Shown in pieces: positions 35,079 to 46,364 of a DNA stretch of 64,000 nucleotides (the first letter of the stretch is position 1; the number at the start of each line of letters is the position of its first letter). The DNA is from Microcyclospora pomicola. Taxonomy: Eukaryota; Ascomycota; Dothideomycetes; Capnodiales. The notes beneath the pieces were generated by a model that saw only the letters and a list, made by a program, of their open reading frames with translations, was not told where the DNA came from and made no database searches. Where the stretch lies: contig NHNY01000033.1 of the NCBI GenBank assembly GCA_002786065.1, positions 186,001 through 250,000 on the forward strand. Reading direction: 5' to 3'. The translations under genes were made by a program, and so were the position numbers.

Positions 35079-36366
35079 GTCGTGACATACGCATATGTAC
35101 CCTCGTCCTCTAGGGCCACCTTATGAAAGGCACTGGACTGGATTGGTAATGCTTGCCTAAGGTGAGATGGTGTTGCGTAGCATGACGTAGCTAGAGCTAC
35201 GGTGGAGCCTGCTTACGAGATAGATCTACGGTACATGGCTTACGAAGAAGAACTACAACGACCAACCTTCACCTGAACACGATCTGATCTGTGTCAGAAC
35301 TAGGACGCAGCCCTGACCAGATGGCAAGGTACAGATGCCTTAGGGCAGCCATGTGCGCCACGACATACTCTGAGAAGCCGCCTCTGCAGCTCATCCCATC
35401 AATGATGTTAAGCCAATACAGTAGAAGGTAGGCTGGTGAGCTGCGCCGAGACCGCCAGGCCAACGAAACTCAGGAGACTCAGGCTCGCTGTTATTTGAAA
35501 ATCATCCCGCGGATGGTGCCCTTTGCATTCCTCACTCCAAGTGATGACAAGAGAGGGCTCTCCGCATTCCGTCAGGTTGATATTCATCCTAGAGATGCGG
35601 ATTTATCTTCCACGAAAGGAACGTCAAATCGTGAGAAGAGGACGGCTGAGCCTGTGGACGCCATCAGAGAGATCGAAAATGAGAAGAGGCACACGTAAAG
35701 CCGACGTTGCTATGCTTCTCGTCCCGATTAAAGATGAATCTCGCACATCGAAGAATCTCATTTGCCCAAACCAAGGTTCACCCTCCAAGGTCCTTACGAG
35801 ACATGGAAGCAAACAAGCAGAGATCACAGGCAAAGCCGATCGATCTGGTGGAAGGCTGCTAATGACATCGCAGCTCCTGTTCCTGAGTGACTGGATAGGC
35901 CGGCTGTCCGATCAAGCTGTTTTAGAGACTTGTTCTGTTTCTTCAGATGGTTATGAGGCTAGAACATACCAGATCGATAGGCTGTCGTGGGAGAGATAAA
36001 GGTAGGGCGATTGAGGTCCTGATCTCGAGTAGAATTCCGAAAGTCGTTGTAGACTTCACTTGACCTTGAGGTTGTCTCTATTTCGTTTTTGAGATACATA
36101 AGGTAAGAAAACACGCTACCTGCCCTTCTACATAAATGGACAGTACCCAATGTTGATACTATCTCCGTGACTAGATATGTTACATCTGAATTCGACGGGT
36201 ATCATAGTGATGTTGCTGCGTAGTACTGAAGTATATATAGAGCTACAGTAAGGCACACCATATGACGTACAGGTGGCAGGCCGACCTCCACTCCAGTCTG
36301 TGTCGAGAATAACTCCCCAAGAACCATAGATCAGCTACCTCTCATATATCTCAAGCAGTACTGATC
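35079..36366. other. Intergenic, no supported gene
   Basis: Contains the upstream regions of the two flanking divergent genes. A plus-strand frame at 35523-35999 is basic and unlike a protein. Nothing recognised except the TATA-like word at 36232. Confidence 0.45.
36232..36239 (+). promoter_or_regulatory. TATA-like element
   Basis: TATATATA about 130 bp upstream of the ATG at 36367. Confidence 0.4.
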
Positions 36367-37338
36367 ATGGCAGCCCCTGCCTCCACTCCCATGGCTGTGC
36401 GCACCACGGAATCCACCCTGCTCACCGCCGACCAGAAAGTCTCCCTCTACACCAAAACATGGCACACGCCCACCGAACCTCCCCAAGCCCGACTCGTCTT
36501 CCTTCACGGCTTCAGCGACCACTGTAACTTCTACGAGCCCTTCTTCTCGCTGCTCGCCGCTCGGGGCATCAAGGTCTACGCCTTCGATCAGCGTGGCTGG
36601 GGCCGCAGCGTCCACTCCAAAGCCGAGCGAGGTCTGACTGGCGGCACCCAAGCTGTCCTGGACGATGTGACGCACTTCATCCGGACGGAAGTCCTGGCCC
36701 ACGAAGCTGAAAGACAGGAGACCGGCGTTCCTCTCTTCGTCGCGGGACACAGCATGGGTGGAGGCATCACGCTCACCTACGCTGCCCTTGGGCCGAACGA
36801 TGTCGTCTCGCGCGTGCGCGGCTTTCTAGTGGAGGCGCCATGGATCGCTTTGGCTCCTGCCGCTCAGCCCTGGAACCTTACAGTCGCCCTGGGTCGGCTG
36901 GCTTCCAAAGTCTTGCCAGGAATGCAACTCCCTCAGCACCTCCCAGCAGAAAACGTATGCCGTGATCCGGCAGTGGTGCAGCAATACCTCGCAGATGAGC
37001 TGTGTCACGACACGGGCACACTGGCCGGCCTGGCCGGTTGTTTGGATCGTGCGGCGGCGTTGAACCAAGGCCAAGTCGTGTTGCGCGAGGGCCGAGGGGA
37101 GGGCGGAAAGACGCGGTTGTGGTTCGGACACGGTACAGGTGATCTGGTGTGTGCGTTCGATGCGTGCAAGAGTGCGTACGAACGCGCAGAGGTGGCGGAC
37201 AAGACCTTGCGTGTGTATGAGGGATGGTATCACAAGCTACACACCGAGCCGGGCGAGGACACGAAGACATTTGCCCACGATTTCGGGGCCTGGATCCTGG
37301 AGCGGTGTGGGAAAGAGGTCGACAGGCCGAAGTTGTAA
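36367..37338 (+). CDS. Monoglyceride-lipase-like alpha/beta hydrolase
   Basis: A single exon encodes 323 residues. It belongs to the S33/monoacylglycerol lipase group (yeast Yju3, mammalian MGLL), which cleaves monoacylglycerols and related esters. Visible: the oxyanion region FLHGFSDH, YAFDQRGWGRS, the nucleophile elbow AGHSMGGG (Ser129), the acid in HGTGDLV (Asp259) and the base in WYHKLHTE (His289). All are in the usual spacing, so the enzyme should be active. There is no signal peptide or membrane segment, which suggests the cytosol or a lipid-droplet surface. The ATG at 36367 is followed by a short Ala/Pro/Thr leader before conserved sequence. Monoglyceride as substrate is inferred from the family only. 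Confidence 0.92.
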   Translation: MAAPASTPMAVRTTESTLLTADQKVSLYTKTWHTPTEPPQARLVFLHGFSDHCNFYEPFFSLLAARGIKVYAFDQRGWGRSVHSKAERGLTGGTQAVLDDVTHFIRTEVLAHEAERQETGVPLFVAGHSMGGGITLTYAALGPNDVVSRVRGFLVEAPWIALAPAAQPWNLTVALGRLASKVLPGMQLPQHLPAENVCRDPAVVQQYLADELCHDTGTLAGLAGCLDRAAALNQGQVVLREGRGEGGKTRLWFGHGTGDLVCAFDACKSAYERAEVADKTLRVYEGWYHKLHTEPGEDTKTFAHDFGAWILERCGKEVDRPKL

Positions 37339-37611
37339 ACGAGGTCTGTTTGTTGCGTCCGATGGGGTAGCGATGCCTGTATGTACGATGTTATGAATGT
37401 CTGAACATAACGAGTCTTGCTTCACGCTCTGTTGGGAAGGGCGAAGTGTAGTCTACATGTATACTTCTACTGACAGGCCTGGTGTTGACCGCCTTCACAT
37501 GATCAGCTCAAGCTTACAATGTGTTCGTAACCATATTGGAGAACAGGCGCTTCCACGAGCATTACTCTCCTCACCAAAGCCATATCACTAATAAGCAACA
37601 GTCACTCGACC

Positions 37612-39332
37612 ATGGGCAATGCTTGCATTGAAACAGAGGCGGACTCTGCAGCCAGGAAGCCAATGCCTGCGACACATGTGAAGTCTACACGAGGAGGCAA
37701 GACAAGCAACACGACGATCACGAATAAGGGCGCAGCATTCACACCATGACAGTGGCATTGTGTGGCACGGCAAACAAGCCCATTCAAAAGCGCCTCGCTC
37801 TTCAAAGTTATGTACTCTGCCTAAATACTCGGAAGGCCATAACCTTGACCCTGCTAGGACAGGCAAACCGCGCAATGCATTCAAGCTCCATGGCTGGCCG
37901 CAAGACACCGACTCGGGCCCGTCGGACATCAACGCGCGTCGAAGTGACCAAGATGATCGTAGAGAGGCGTACGAAGACGACGGTTGAACCGCGTATTGGG
38001 CTGATAAGGAGAAGAACGAATGCTGAAGTTGATGACCTGCCCGGCCGGATCTGCGACAGTTTAGCGCGAGTCTTGGAGGTGTTTGATCACACTGCGAAGA
38101 TCAAGCCTGAGCATTCAGAGCTTAAGAATCATGCAGAAGCGACTGCAAAAGCCAGACTCGAAGACGATGGCTGGTTGAACGAACAGAAGCGTGAGGGCGT
38201 TGCAAAGCCAAGTGACACTCTGGATCCCTCACCGCCCGTCCCTGGAAATCTGAATCTAGGGTCCATCCACGCTGCCTTGGAGTATAATCCGTGGAATCAA
38301 ATGGAGGAAGAGAAGAAGATAACAAACTCCTCTCCGAACTCACCTCAGCGCAGGAGGATATCCTCGGGTCCCTCAGCAGTACCACACCAACGGGATTCAA
38401 AGCTGGAGAAGAGTAACACAACTTCTCTTCAGCCTCTTTCCCTGCTGAGCCATAACGCTACAGGATCGTCATCATCGTCCTCTCAACAACCAACAGTAAC
38501 ATCAGCGCCACGGGCAATCGAGCCGCTCATTAACCATCCACACACTATTGACAACGCAAAAGCGGACGATCTAACGACTGAGGATCCTGATCTTGAAGAG
38601 CTGATAGCGCTGCTCCGGATCGAGAAAAGTATGGATGCAAGACGAAGCCGAGTAGAGGGCAAGAAATCCCTGTCCTCTGCCTCTTCATTGCCGGCATGCT
38701 CGCCACCGTCCCGACCTCGGTCACAATCGCTCTCATCCACTTCACCAGCGTCTACGACGTCCTCTACATCTTCATCCATATCGTCGATAATGGCCACGGC
38801 CGGCTTGTCCGTGAAAGCAGCAGCGGCGGCAGCGGCGGTAGCAGGAACTAGATCAGTAACGAAACAGCCATCGTCTCGTTCGACGAAGGTAACCCCGGAT
38901 TCAACCACCCCGACATCAAACACTACCACTGCTTCATCTTCAGTCTCATCTTCACTCTCGAACTCTCACCACCATCGTCGTCACCGCCGCCACCCGCATC
39001 GCCACCATCACCACGACGAAAGCAGTACAAGTAAGGACAACGGTAATAGCAGCAGCAGCATCACTGCCTTAACTCCCAGCACAACTAAGACCCTGCCGTC
39101 CAGCACCTCGCACCGCTGGGTGTTGTGGGACACCAAGCGACCACAGCCGCGGCGCCAGAGCTCCGAACCCGGATCCACGGCGGCAGTCAAGTCCTATAAG
39201 GGGTCAGGGTATTGGATTCGTCCGAAGGAGAAGAAGGAGAGTTTCAAGGGCGTAGGACGGAAAGGGAAGTTTTCATCATACTGGATAAGCATAGACGAGG
39301 AAGTCGACGGCAAGGGTTTGAAGAAAAGCTAA
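37612..39332 (+). CDS. Low-complexity unknown protein, possibly N-myristoylated
   Basis: From about 38029 to 39332 one frame is clearly coding. It has an acidic-helical block (ICDSLARVLEVFDHTAKIK), an acidic EDPDLEELIALLRIEKSMDARR, long Ser/Thr and His/Arg runs, and a conserved-looking end (HRWVLWDTKRPQP, GSGYWIRPKEKKESF, FSSYWISIDEEVD). The 5' end is uncertain. An ATG at 37612 gives MGNACIETEADSAARKP, a good N-myristoylation/palmitoylation sequence, but in another frame. An intron from 37678 (GTGAAG) to 37862 (GACAG), with a strong CCTTGACCCTGCTAG tract just upstream, joins it to the main frame. A two-intron model through the frame around 37858-37950 is also possible. The simplest unspliced alternative starts at 37746. 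I recognise no domain. Confidence 0.55.
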
Positions 39333-40614
39333 TCGCGAAAGGCTTTTTGGCGAGAAAGGGGCTTGATCTCGGAGTAGGCCATGTCACCACCACACTCTAT
39401 TTTGTCGTCTTTAGGTATGAGGGAGACATACAGTGTGCAAATGCCTCGCTTTCGAGGCGAAATAGAGGGATTTGAGTGGAAGTAGTTGTTTGTGCGATCA
39501 TCTTCTACCAAAGGAGACTTTACCTGGGTACACTCTTATCACTCGACCCTCCGTCAATCCAGCATTGCCATTCCCACAGCAGAAAGTCTCGTATAAGCTC
39601 TGTCCTAAGATCTGTTATCCTGCCCTTGCCGCTTCAAATGTGGCATCGTGTCAGCCTCATCTCACGCTTCCATAGGCGACCACTCTATACAGTAGACTAT
39701 ACATACACTCTTTGACCCTAACTTGGTCCCCGAAGCATCCCGCCCGAGCGTTCTCCGCCCCAGCAGAAGAGCCGGCCATTCTGCTGCATTTCGCGTTGAA
39801 CGACGCAACACTGCGAGCATAGGATCTTACGGCATATGGGTAGTTGGACTTATTGTTACTACCCTACTCTACGATGGTACTTGACTAGCTAGGTAGCGTG
39901 GTAGAATAGGTAGGGTAAAGTCAATCTCAGAAGAAAGAGGCATTGCCCATCTGTACCATCAAGCGCACATCAAGCCTACATACCATACCGTGCAGCACCA
40001 GACTACAATAGAACATATCTGTATCAGCACATGACTTTGAATCCACAGCCTGACGCCGCGTGCCGACCCTGCAGAAGAAGAACCCACGTTGAAGGCCGCC
40101 GCAAGCAAGCACTTTGAAGTACCTATAGGGGATAGTCTACACAAGCCTCAGCTAGGAAGACGACGAGAGATATGTTTGCGCACACGCACGCGTCCATGGG
40201 ATGGATGTATAGTATTATGCACGGATAGAGGGTAGGTGCCTTAAGGTATGCACAGACTAAGGTGGCAGTAGAAGCTTGAAGCAGAATAACGACGTTGACG
40301 ATGGCGACATACCGAGCAGCATGTTCTATCACGGACGTGGACATAGGAAGATAGAGAGGCAGATTATCGATCGTGAGGATGGTACATAGAGATTGACAGA
40401 TGTCGATGGCCACACGTCGTTTGTAGCGGTGAGGTGGGATGGAGTGGAGGTGATGTATACAGCAGTGCTATCATACTGAATATCGGTGGTCATCAACGAT
40501 AGTCCCAGCCTGCATCACCTATCCTTCCAATCAGACATCAATCCACATGTTTATTTTCATTTTTTCATATTTGGTATTTCTCCAAGTCATATCATCACAT
40601 CATCACGATCACGC
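39333..40614. other. Intergenic, no supported gene
   Basis: Two convergent 3' flanks meet here. AT-richer in places; TACTAGGTAG-like words near 39880-39915. No gene, RNA or element seen. Confidence 0.5.
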
Positions 40615-41366
40615 TTAGAAGCGATTCATCTCCTTGTTGACGAAGTTGTCGACGGTGCCGTCGGCGCCTGCGGGCACGCCTTCTTTGGTGAGGAACGAGT
40701 TGACTTCTGCGCGGCGAGAACGAACACGCGAGCGGATCAGTAGTTGTCGTTGGAGCTTTGCTGGCCGCCGTAGCCGCCGGACGAGGTGTTGTCGCCGCCG
40801 AAGGAGGAATCTGTAAGAGAAGACGACGTACCTTGGTCAGCGATGCCGTCACGGCCTTGGCCCTCGAGCTTGGAGAGGATGCCTCCCGAGGACGACGAAC
40901 CTTGTTGTTGGCCGCCGTAGCCGCCGCTGCTCTGGTTGCCCGAGCTGCCGAAGTTGTCGGAGCCCATGTTGCCCGAGCTGCCGAAGTTGTCGGAGCCCTG
41001 GTTGCCGCCGAAGCTGGACTGTTGGTTGCCGGAAGAGCCGAAGTTGTCAGAGCCCTGGTTGCCGGAACCGTAGCTGTCGGAGCCTGAGTTGCCGCCGAAG
41101 CCGCTCTGTTGGTTGCCTGAGCTGCCGAAGTTGTCGGAGCCCATGTTACCGGACGAACCGAAGTTGTCGGAGCCCTGGTTGCCGCCGAAGCTGCTCTGTT
41201 GGTTGCCCGACGAGCCGAAGTTGTCAGAGCCCTGGTTGCCCGAGCCGTAGCTGTCGGAGCCAGAGTTACCACCGTAGCCACCCTGGTTGCCGGAGGACTG
41301 GTTGTCGTAGTTGTCGTTGTTGTCACCGCTGGACAACTTGTCCTTGACCTTGTCCATGAGACCCAT
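40615..41366 (-). CDS. Gly/Ser/Asn-rich repeat protein, unknown
   Basis: Exon 1 (41366-40832) and exon 2 (40706-40615) give 208 residues. The N-terminus MGLMDKVKDKLSSG is a short amphipathic helix. Residues 32-149 are two 59-residue repeats built from GSDNFGSSGN and GNQQSSFGG units. The tail ILSKLEGQGRDGIADQ leads into EVNSFLTKEGVPAGADGTVD then NFVNKEMNRF, which looks conserved. The 125-nt intron has an ideal donor (GTACGT), a TACTGATC branch site and a CGCGCAG acceptor. The intron is open in frame from exon 1 and would add a further Gly-rich end (SSGGYGGQQ…) if retained. The protein should be largely disordered; a stress or wall-related role would be guesswork. A TATA-like word lies about 137 bp upstream. 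Confidence 0.8.
40920..41273 (-). repeat. Two 177-nt in-frame coding repeats
   Basis: Residues 32-90 and 91-149 of the Gly-rich protein are nearly identical, so the DNA is a tandem duplication of 177 nt. Each unit contains smaller repeats of about 33-45 nt coding GSDNFGSSGN. Confidence 0.85.
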
Positions 41367-42432
41367 GATTGCTGGTGGGGGGGATTGAAGAGGGGGAGTT
41401 GGGTTGAGTTGAAGTAGATGGAAGTGGGATTGAAGCGTAGGATGGGATTGAAAGTGATTGCGAGGAAGAAACAATCGACGCAGAAGCAGGGTCGAGAGGG
41501 GGATATATGTATCCGTTCCCTGATTTGCAAACCGAGGGCAAGCAGAGAGGGGCAGACACCGTGATCTGGCAGAGTGATGTGATTGATGGTGGGGTGCAAC
41601 GCAGGTGACGTCGCGCGCTCCAGGCGAGGTTACAGTCTACGTACGGGTGAGGTCTCAAGTTGTTGGCAGGGCATTGGCATGGCGGGCATAGCTACCGCAC
41701 CTATAGCTCGAATCCGACCAGTAGATCCTGGCACGCTGAAACTAGAGCTGAAGCTACCGGCGGAACCCTGCACCGCCGCAGTTCTAGATTGGCCGTCGTC
41801 GTCGATAGGGTGGTTTTCTTATGCCGATGATCGCACAGCCGCCGCCGCCAACAGTCCATCGATCTCCCCCCCGGCCACGCCGTGTGTTCCAGGCAGATGA
41901 CGTGCTGGGGGGGTGTTGTGTCCAAGTTTGAGCGTGGGCGAGCTCCGGCAGGTGGGACGTCGACCTGAAACCCCGCCATGTCCTGGAAATCGGCTTGGAT
42001 GAAGATTTTGCCATGCAACACAGCATAGTCGATCAGTATGACAGTGCGACGGGGTAGACAAGCTGTGCGATACTGCTCGGACGAGGTGTAGACACGAAAC
42101 GTGTCCAACAAGGTTTCCAGGCGCGGGGGACAAGCTTTGCGAGCGTGATGCCAAGCTTCGCGACATGTAAACTTAGCCCTGCGCTTGTCGTCGCCATCAG
42201 CTGCTGCGTCGCTGCAATGTCCCGGCCTGGCCACAGCAAAGTCTATCTATTCACGCCTGCATCCAGGGCGTGATCCCGTTGCGGCGCAGAACGACATGTT
42301 GCCTTCGACTTCATCTCGAGCATGCTGCGACGCCGCCTCGTACGGTATCACAATTGTCCCGCCGCTCTAGACCGCCGAGGACCTGGCCAAGGTGATGTGT
42401 AGAAGTCTCACATATCGGCCATGCCGCACTCT
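41367..42432. other. Intergenic, no supported gene
   Basis: Promoter of the Gly-rich gene (ATATAT at 41503-41508) and the 3' flank of the cation transporter. Open frames here lack starts or natural composition. Confidence 0.5.
41503..41508 (-). promoter_or_regulatory. TATA-like element of the Gly-rich gene
   Basis: ATATAT about 137 bp upstream of the ATG at 41366; the transcript leader that would follow is rich in C and T. Confidence 0.35.
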
Positions 42433-44013
42433 TCACTTCCTATGCTGGACCGATCCGTCGCTCGGTCGACCCGATGCTTTCGCCACCTCCTGTGGATGTG
42501 CATGTCCGTGATCGTGGCTGTGCTCCTCATCTTCGTCTTCGCCCGGTTGTCGCGCAACAAACTCGTCCCCAAACGCAGCAGCCTCTGTCTCCGCGCTCAC
42601 AAACCTGACCGTCACCCGGCGGACTCCTCTGGTATGCCCGACACTCTCCCGTATCGCCGCCTCCACATCGTTCGTGTACGCCAGCGTCCAGGTCGTCGGT
42701 GCAGCCACCTCGATCTCCACCATGAAGTTCTGCCCGCTCTTGATCCCTTGCACGCCACGAATGCTCGCCGGCCCGCCGACCGCCTCTTCTAACGCGGTGG
42801 CTGCGCTCTTCTGCACGTTCTGCTGCATGTCCTCGTCCATCGCCACATCCGCCAGCTCCAGGAAGGCCGACTTGGTGTTGCCCCAGCCCGCTTGGATAAT
42901 CATACCACTGATGATCAGTCCTCCCACGGGATCGAGCCATTGAGCTCCTGTGAAGAAGTGACTGGCACAGATGGTGAGCAGGGCCACAAACGCCGTCAAG
43001 CTGTCCACGCGATGATGGTATGCGTTACTGGCGAGCACGCTGCTCCGCTTTTGTGTCGCGATCTTCATCGTCGCCCTGTATAGCCACTCTTTGATGAGGA
43101 TACTCCCTCCTGCTAGCCACGCAGCGTTGATGTTCGGCCCCAGATCCCCATGTGAGTGTCCGTGATCGTGTGCATGTTCAAAGACCCCCGAGTGTGCGAG
43201 CAACTCTGCGATCGCCGGGAAGAACTGCTGGGCGAGCGCCATGACCGCTTGCAGCCCGATCATGAGGCCGCCAGATAGCAGCAAGCCTGACACGCCGAGA
43301 GCTCCCAACGACTCGATCTTGCCATATCCCATCGGGAACTGTGACGTCGGCAGCTTGAGCGAGTAGGAGATGGTCGCTAGGGTCGTGATATCCGACACCA
43401 GATCGGTCAGGGCGTGAACCGCATCGGCGGTCAGTCTAGAACCAGCCCAACACATGTCAGCGGCGCCTCTTCGCATCGCATGTCCCGCCTATGTTGAAAG
43501 ACAGCCTTACGCTTGAGAATTGAAAATGTATCCACCTGCTCCCTTGGCTATCGCCATGCCCAGATTCACGTACAACCCCACTCGCGTGATCCGCACCCCG
43601 GGATCCGCCTTGTTCGCGCTCGTGAGGTAGGTGTTGTCGTGACTGTGGCCGCCATGTCCGTGTGAGTGGCCGGCGTGGCCGCGTATTTGCTGTAAGGCCT
43701 CCATCCTGTTGATGCTCCCCGTCGCGCGAGGGTTGCGGCTTCGATGGACGATGTGAGACCACTGATGGGGCGAGCGTAGAGGTGTGAACAGCTGAGTAGG
43801 GCTCGATCTCGCGGAGGTGCGGAGGATGCGGGTTTGGACGTGAGCGAAGGGTGGTGAGGCGCAGGCAGGGCTGCGGGGAGAGAGCTGGAGGAGCAGTCTT
43901 CGTAGAGTCGCAGTGTCGTGCGGTTGCTTACATGGTGCTGCTGCGCCGCCGGAGGAGCAGGAGGAGGAGGAAGAGGGATACAGCCGCAGGGACCGGGCGG
44001 AGAGAAGGCGCAT
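42433..44013 (-). CDS. Cation diffusion facilitator, mitochondrial MMT type
   Basis: Two exons (44013-43511, 43435-42433) give 501 residues. CDF proteins export divalent metals in exchange for protons; the MMT branch handles iron in mitochondria. About 100 basic, acid-free N-terminal residues look like a long presequence. A His-rich stretch (HAGHSHGHGGHSHDNTY) follows. The transport core has metal-site pairs in ADAVHALTD (TM2) and YHHRVDS (TM5), plus another His-rich loop (HAHDHGHSHGD). A cytosol-type CDF C-terminal domain (KSGQNFMVEIEVAAPTTWTL) and a final His-rich tail complete it. The 75-nt intron (GTAAGG…TTCTAG) joins FNSQA to LTADAVHA. Family is certain; iron versus zinc or manganese is not settled by sequence. 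Confidence 0.9.
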
Positions 44014-46364
44014 ATGTATGAATGTAAGGGGAATGGGAGCTGTGCGACCACCAGCCCGGACTGGGTAACGAACGTGGTCAAGGAGACGTGGCAGTCGACG
44101 TGGTCAAGGAGATGTGGCAGACGATCGTGTTCAAGAGGGATATCGGCTGGGCTATATGATAAATGTAACGCGCGTTGTGGTCGTCGAGATCCGTCAGAAA
44201 GCAAGAAGACGCAATCGGCCGGCGAAGCAACGCGTCTTCTTACCGCGACACATGGACATCAATAATATACAGCAGTTGAAGGACGAAGAAAACCGTTGAA
44301 TGAATGGATGCTAGACCCTGACATAAAACACATTTACAAGCCTCGAACTCATATGCTGCGAAGACGATTCGCTTCAGCCGACATTGTATTATCACGCCGC
44401 GTGAACAGCGACAAATTCCAGCAACGCTGTGTCGACAAGTACAGTGATAGAGTGCCGAGATGGTCTCCACCTGAGCATGATATGTAGGATCTTCCTTTCA
44501 AATGGTCTCGTCCGAGGCTCTGTCTTGAAAGCTGTTCTGAGATGGATCATAGCAAGATCTGTTTGATGTCTAAAAGTCCGCTGGCATTATTGGGGAGATG
44601 TCATTTCCTACCTTACCCTGGAGGCTGCATAGCGGACAGAATGTAGGTTTGCATCTTTTGACGATCATGGAACAGACTGTCAAGATGCTTCGGATCTATC
44701 TGGACAGCCCGGTCACCAACCACGAGACATCCCCCAAGAAACTCATACACATCAACTTTGTATTTCGTTTGCAAGCGTACAGGTTTGTTCGGGCCTTACT
44801 CAAGGGTGCTCGAACGTGGAAGACGGAGACGATTCTGTACTAAATTACCACGCGTGTTTTGTATAAGAGAACAGATCTTCCGATTGGTATACTAGCTATG
44901 AACAACGAGAGCATGACACGAGTGACAACCTACCTACTGCTGGCGCTGAGATCGTCATATGCCTATCTCTGCCGTCTGGAATCGATTCGCATCGTTTCTT
45001 CGTCGTGTCGGATTTGTGTCACAGATGGCCCATCGCCTGTTTTGTTGTTGAGAGAATGTTGGATACTGGGCATACAATGAGACGCTGGTTTGTCACTGAA
45101 TGTCAGCTTCGAAGGCCAGCCATCCATTCACCGCGTCAAGTAGTCGATCGCCAGCTTGCCGAGGCAGCTGATCTTAAGGCATGTCACGTAAGATCTGCTT
45201 GATGCAGCCTCACAGCCAAAGGCAAACTGGGTAGATAAGATACCCGAAGATGATCATCCTTGCATCATCACAATACTACTGAACCATGACGGACATGATT
45301 CGTGCAGGCATGCAAGAAAGGAGCGGAAGATGCCAACAATCGCGGTCAAGGGCACGACTCCTGGCACCACCACGATAAGCTGGCGAAACCGGTATATGGA
45401 GTAGAATATGAAGACGCTATGGTCCTGGAGAGCTGAGAGTCTGCTTTCGTGTCATGCCTTGGCCAAGCTTGCATCTCTCTGCTCAACGATCTGCACGGCG
45501 AAAACCGCATCAGCCGCACCAGCACGTGCGTCCAGGAAAAGGCAGAAGGTTGCTCGTGTGTTCATCCTGGCGCCTTATCATCTTACACCTGAGATCGAAG
45601 GATGGACTGGTCCGGGTGAGGTGGTATCTGATTTTAGTGTGAACGTTTTCCCGCGGCATATGCATCTCGGCAGCCGCAAGAGTTACTGTACAATCCATGG
45701 GAGCAGCTGAAAGTGTGAGCGGTGCGTATCGAGGTGACATTGCCATCCCACCTGCGATGCCATGCCAGGCGGATGGTGGTCGACTGATCGTGATTGATTC
45801 ATTGCCCGGGTGATCGACGGGCGGTGGAGGAGTGCAATGCCCCAATAACCAAGGCGGGCGGGTGATGATCAGCTGAAGCTAAGGTAAGCTCAGGCTTCTC
45901 GAAGCCGCCTGGAATGCCTTCGTTCGCTCCCGTCGCCTTCACCACTCGTCCGTAGTTCCGCCGATCATTTCTCTCTCCACGCAATCGCCGTCGCTAAGCC
46001 TGTCACCCTCCCAGCTCGGCGGCGGGATATGTGGTGTTGTCTCCTTCGGCCTTCATTCACCTCCGCTCAATCACAGGCTGGATGTGCAGCGAGTCCGGTC
46101 CGCGAGAGGACTGAAGTTCGGCAGCAGCGACGCCAGCCTTGACACCCGCTGCCACCTCCGCCTGCCCACCGACATCCACTTCTCCGCCGCTCCACCACCA
46201 GCGATTGATGCGCCATCTCCACGACCGGTGCAGGCTTCGCCCGTCGCATTCCCATCGCAGCCCTGTCTGCAGTCGATCAACTTCACGGGACGCCCGCACG
46301 GCGCACTGAGACGTCTGCGCCAGATCACGAGAGCGCCGAGTCGCGCATCTACACCGCAAGACTG
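44014..46364. other. Intergenic, no supported gene
   Basis: Long gap between divergent genes. An ATG-started frame of 100 codons at 45408-45710 has no recognisable features. Near the PDE start, 46082 opens a 10-codon upstream ORF (MCSESGPRED), so a leader with uORFs is possible. Confidence 0.4.

Noticed and set aside
40758-41417. Ala/Val-rich plus-strand frames over the Gly-rich gene
   Set aside because: Shadows of the GNQGSDNFG repeats; no start context or splice sites.
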